The position numbers and the translations under genes are program-made. From Brooklawnia sp049651565 (GTDB lineage: Bacteria; Actinomycetota; Actinomycetes; Propionibacteriales; Propionibacteriaceae), in contig NZ_JBASCI010000156.1 in the NCBI RefSeq assembly GCF_049651565.1, forward strand, positions 1-25,838: DNA of 25,838 nt. Direction: 5' to 3'. Positions 24,337 through 25,838 of the stretch are shown in pieces; the stretch's first letter is position 1, and every line of letters begins with the position of its first letter. The notes beneath the pieces are model-generated. The model searched no databases. It worked only from the letters and a program-made list of their open reading frames with translations, and was not told where the DNA came from.

Positions 24337-24372
24337 TTCCCCACGACACACGGTACGTGGGGAACGCGTACC
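24337..24372. repeat. Nested inverted repeats upstream of the integrase gene
   Basis: TTCCCCACG at 24337-24345 is the exact inverse of CGTGGGGAA at 24356-24364. Overlapping this, GGTACG at 24352-24357 is the inverse of CGTACC at 24367-24372. They lie 72 bp before the integrase start and 117 bp after the tRNA, a place where integrase arm sites or an operator would be expected. Confidence 0.5.
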
Positions 24373-24443
24373 CCCTGACCGCCTCCCCCTGTCCCCCAGG
24401 CGCACTCGTCGACCGTTACGGAGCGCGACGGGGGGTGTGCTTC

Positions 24444-25607
24444 ATGGGTAGCCGACGGGTCAAGGCCAAGCGTGGCTTCGGTGAGATCTCCGTGCTTCCG
24501 AGCGGGCGGTTCAGGGCTCGCTACACCGGTCCTGACACCAGGCGGCACAGCGCGCCGGTCACATTCGTCGCGAGGATCGACGCCGAGGGTTGGCTGGTCG
24601 AACAGGAACGCCTGATCAGCCGCGGAGAGTGGAAACCACCGGCTCGTCAGGTTCGCGGGGCTCCCCTGCTGCTGGGCGCCTATGCGGCCACGGTCGTGGG
24701 GCGTCGACGGCTTCGGCCGGCGACGGTCGCGCTCTACGAGAAGCTGCTTCGATTGGCCATCCTGCCGACGTGGGCCGGCAGGTCGCTGGGCGACGTCACG
24801 CCGAATGAGGTGGCAGCCTGGTACGCCGGGATGCATCACACCCCGACCCAACAGGCGAACGCCTACGGCCTACTCAAGTCCATCTTCAAGGAAGCAGTCG
24901 ACCAGGGCCTCCTCGCCGACAATCTTTGCCGGGTGAAGGCAGGTGGGCAGAAGCAGCGCGCGCGCGAGATCGAGGTGCTCACAGTCGACCAGCTCAATCG
25001 CTACCTGGCCGCAGTGCCAGAAGAACGCCGGGTACCGCTCCTCCTGGCCGGATGGTGCGGGCTACGTTCCGGCGAGGTGCGGGGACTGCGCGTCCGTGAT
25101 CTCGACCTGGACGGCGGGGTGGTCCACGTCCGCCAAGCCGTCGTTCGGCTGAAGGGGCAATTGCTCATCGGTCCACCCAAGACGAACGCCGGCATCCGGT
25201 CGGTGGCCATTCCTCCCCACCTGCTCCCCGCACTCAGGGTCTGGGCTGAGAAGCAGCCCACACGCAAGCGGGACGAGTTGCTGTTCCCCGCCGGCGACGG
25301 CCACTCCCCGCTCAACGACAGCGTCCTGCGCGAGGCGCACGACAAAGGCAAGGCCGCGATCGACATGCCAGGACTCACGATCCACGGCCTGCGCCACACG
25401 AGCGCGACGCTGGCCGCGCAACTGGGTGCGACCCTCGCTGAACTCCAAGCCCGGATCGGGCACAGCACACCCAACATGGCCATGCGCTACCAACACGTGG
25501 CCGCTGAACGCGACGCGCAACTCGCAGCCCGCATGTCAGCATTCGCGACAGGCAAGAGTCGGCGGGCTCTCGCAGCCCTCGACATGTCCGTTCAGAATCC
25601 AAGGTAA
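24444..25607 (+). CDS. Tyrosine recombinase (site-specific integrase)
   Basis: A 387-aa phage/ICE-type integrase. Residues about 8-65 are an arm-binding-type N-terminal domain (KRGFGEISVLPSGRFRARYT). Residues about 78-165 are the core-binding SAM-like domain (ATVALYEKLLRLAILPTWAG). The catalytic domain carries Arg208 (WCGLRSGEVRG), Lys246 (PPKTNAGIRSV), His314 and Arg317 (HGLRHTSAT), His340 (RIGHSTPN) and nucleophile Tyr349 (MRYQHVA), so all active-site residues are present. ATG 24444 is chosen because it gives the family's usual N-terminus; the frame is open to 24276 but that extension lies over the inverted repeats and is not protein-like. It lies just past tRNA-Leu in the same direction and should insert an element at the tRNA 3' end, with the element's body to the right of the window. 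Confidence 0.93.
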   Translation: MGSRRVKAKRGFGEISVLPSGRFRARYTGPDTRRHSAPVTFVARIDAEGWLVEQERLISRGEWKPPARQVRGAPLLLGAYAATVVGRRRLRPATVALYEKLLRLAILPTWAGRSLGDVTPNEVAAWYAGMHHTPTQQANAYGLLKSIFKEAVDQGLLADNLCRVKAGGQKQRAREIEVLTVDQLNRYLAAVPEERRVPLLLAGWCGLRSGEVRGLRVRDLDLDGGVVHVRQAVVRLKGQLLIGPPKTNAGIRSVAIPPHLLPALRVWAEKQPTRKRDELLFPAGDGHSPLNDSVLREAHDKGKAAIDMPGLTIHGLRHTSATLAAQLGATLAELQARIGHSTPNMAMRYQHVAAERDAQLAARMSAFATGKSRRALAALDMSVQNPR

Positions 25608-25711
25608 AACATGTAGAACCCCATGAGCAGTATGAGAGCACCCATGACCACCTTGACCACGGAGCTCAATCTGCCATACCGTGCGCTTGAGGAAAGTGTG
25701 TGCACAAAACC
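25592..25711 (-). pseudogene. 3' fragment of an integral membrane protein cut off by an insertion sequence
   Basis: The minus-strand frame from the IS boundary at 25711 to TGA at 25592-25594 reads SSSARYGRLSSVVKVVMGAL and then ILLMGFYMFYLGF, one transmembrane helix preceded by a basic cytosolic stretch. This looks like the last helix of a polytopic membrane protein; the ending resembles CcdA/DsbD-type thiol-disulfide transporters, but that is a guess from about 35 residues. It overlaps the last 16 bp of the integrase gene on the other strand. It could instead be a tiny membrane peptide starting at GTG 25705 or ATG 25645. Confidence 0.35.
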
Positions 25712-25838
25712 GGCTCTTCACACTTCCGGTGGGGGTGGCGGGGTGAGTCCGCCGCCGATGAGGAGCATGCGTAGCCGGTAGTTGTCTCGGTTGCGGAAGC
25801 CGCGGGCGATGCGGCGGTGGAGTTCGATGAGCCCGTTG
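25712..25838 (-). mobile_element. End of an ISL3-family-like insertion sequence
   Basis: GGCTCTTCACAC at 25712-25723 matches the start of terminal inverted repeats of actinobacterial ISL3-family elements (GGCTCTTC type), and the transposase reading frame ends inside it. The rest of the element lies beyond the right edge, so the other end and the 8-bp target duplication cannot be checked. Confidence 0.6.
25718..25838 (-). CDS. Transposase C-terminus, ISL3-like (partial)
   Basis: The last 40 residues of a gene entering from the right edge. They read NGLIELHRRIARGFRNRDNY followed by RLRMLLIGGG, ending in a Pro-rich tail (LTPPPPPEV) and TGA at 25718-25720. The 'NG-x-IE ... ARGFRNRDNYR-x-R-x-LLI-x-GG' pattern is the typical ending of ISL3/IS204-type DDE transposases, including the catalytic Glu region (GLIE). 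The stop lies within the terminal inverted repeat, as is common in this family. The rest of the transposase, including the two catalytic Asp, is outside the window. Confidence 0.7.
   Translation of the reverse strand, partial: NGLIELHRRIARGFRNRDNYRLRMLLIGGGLTPPPPPEV

Noticed and set aside
24276..24443. N-terminal extension of the integrase
   Set aside because: Crosses the inverted repeats, is not protein-like, and the family N-terminus begins at 24444.

Overview
The window is high-GC DNA with densely packed genes, GTG starts and G+C-rich third codon positions, which points to an actinobacterium. An actinobacterial LigB-type ATP-dependent DNA ligase, a class III fructose-1,6-bisphosphatase, a GPH-family sugar symporter and NarL-type two-component genes fit a Propionibacteriaceae-like host. 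That family assignment is an inference; I see no rRNA or marker gene that settles it.

Layout. (1) 1-2324: the start of an unidentified minus-strand gene, then a plus-strand sugar:cation symporter whose C-terminus is fused to a cytidylate-kinase-like domain, closed by a strong hairpin. (2) 2505-3327: an SRPBCC-like protein, then a stretch without a supported gene but with a palindrome, promoter-like boxes and a hairpin. (3) 3328-5732, minus strand: histidine kinase, response regulator (8-nt overlap), then two small genes, a 57-aa two-helix membrane protein and a 47-aa exported peptide with a Cys pair. (4) 5914-7634, plus strand: a histidine phosphatase overlapping an NAD(P)H-hydrate dehydratase-like gene. 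(5) 7684-17063, minus strand, mostly housekeeping: ACT-domain protein, SppA-like protease, CinA/MoaB-like protein, DNA ligase LigB, PRC-barrel/DUF2382 stress protein, class III FBPase, and a secreted trypsin-like/PDZ lipoprotein. (6) 17254-23937: accessory region. Two very large minus-strand genes of unknown function, fused head to tail as TAA-ATG, are flanked by a decayed TMEM175/DUF1211-like gene and a decayed amidohydrolase. The downstream gene has a C-terminal D-X17-E-x-K pattern typical of PD-(D/E)XK nucleases and carries a 1-nt frameshift in a homopolymer near its 3' end. (7) 24134-25838: tRNA-Leu(GAG) followed by a tyrosine recombinase, the usual left edge of a tRNA-integrated element, then a membrane-protein fragment abutting the terminus of an ISL3-like insertion sequence that runs off the window.

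The best candidate for an undescribed system is the 1148-aa/818-aa gene pair at 17538-23442, which looks like a large secreted or toxin-type two-protein cassette next to a mobile-element boundary. Second are the small-peptide genes behind the two-component system at 3328-5732, and third is the transporter-kinase fusion at 160-2268.
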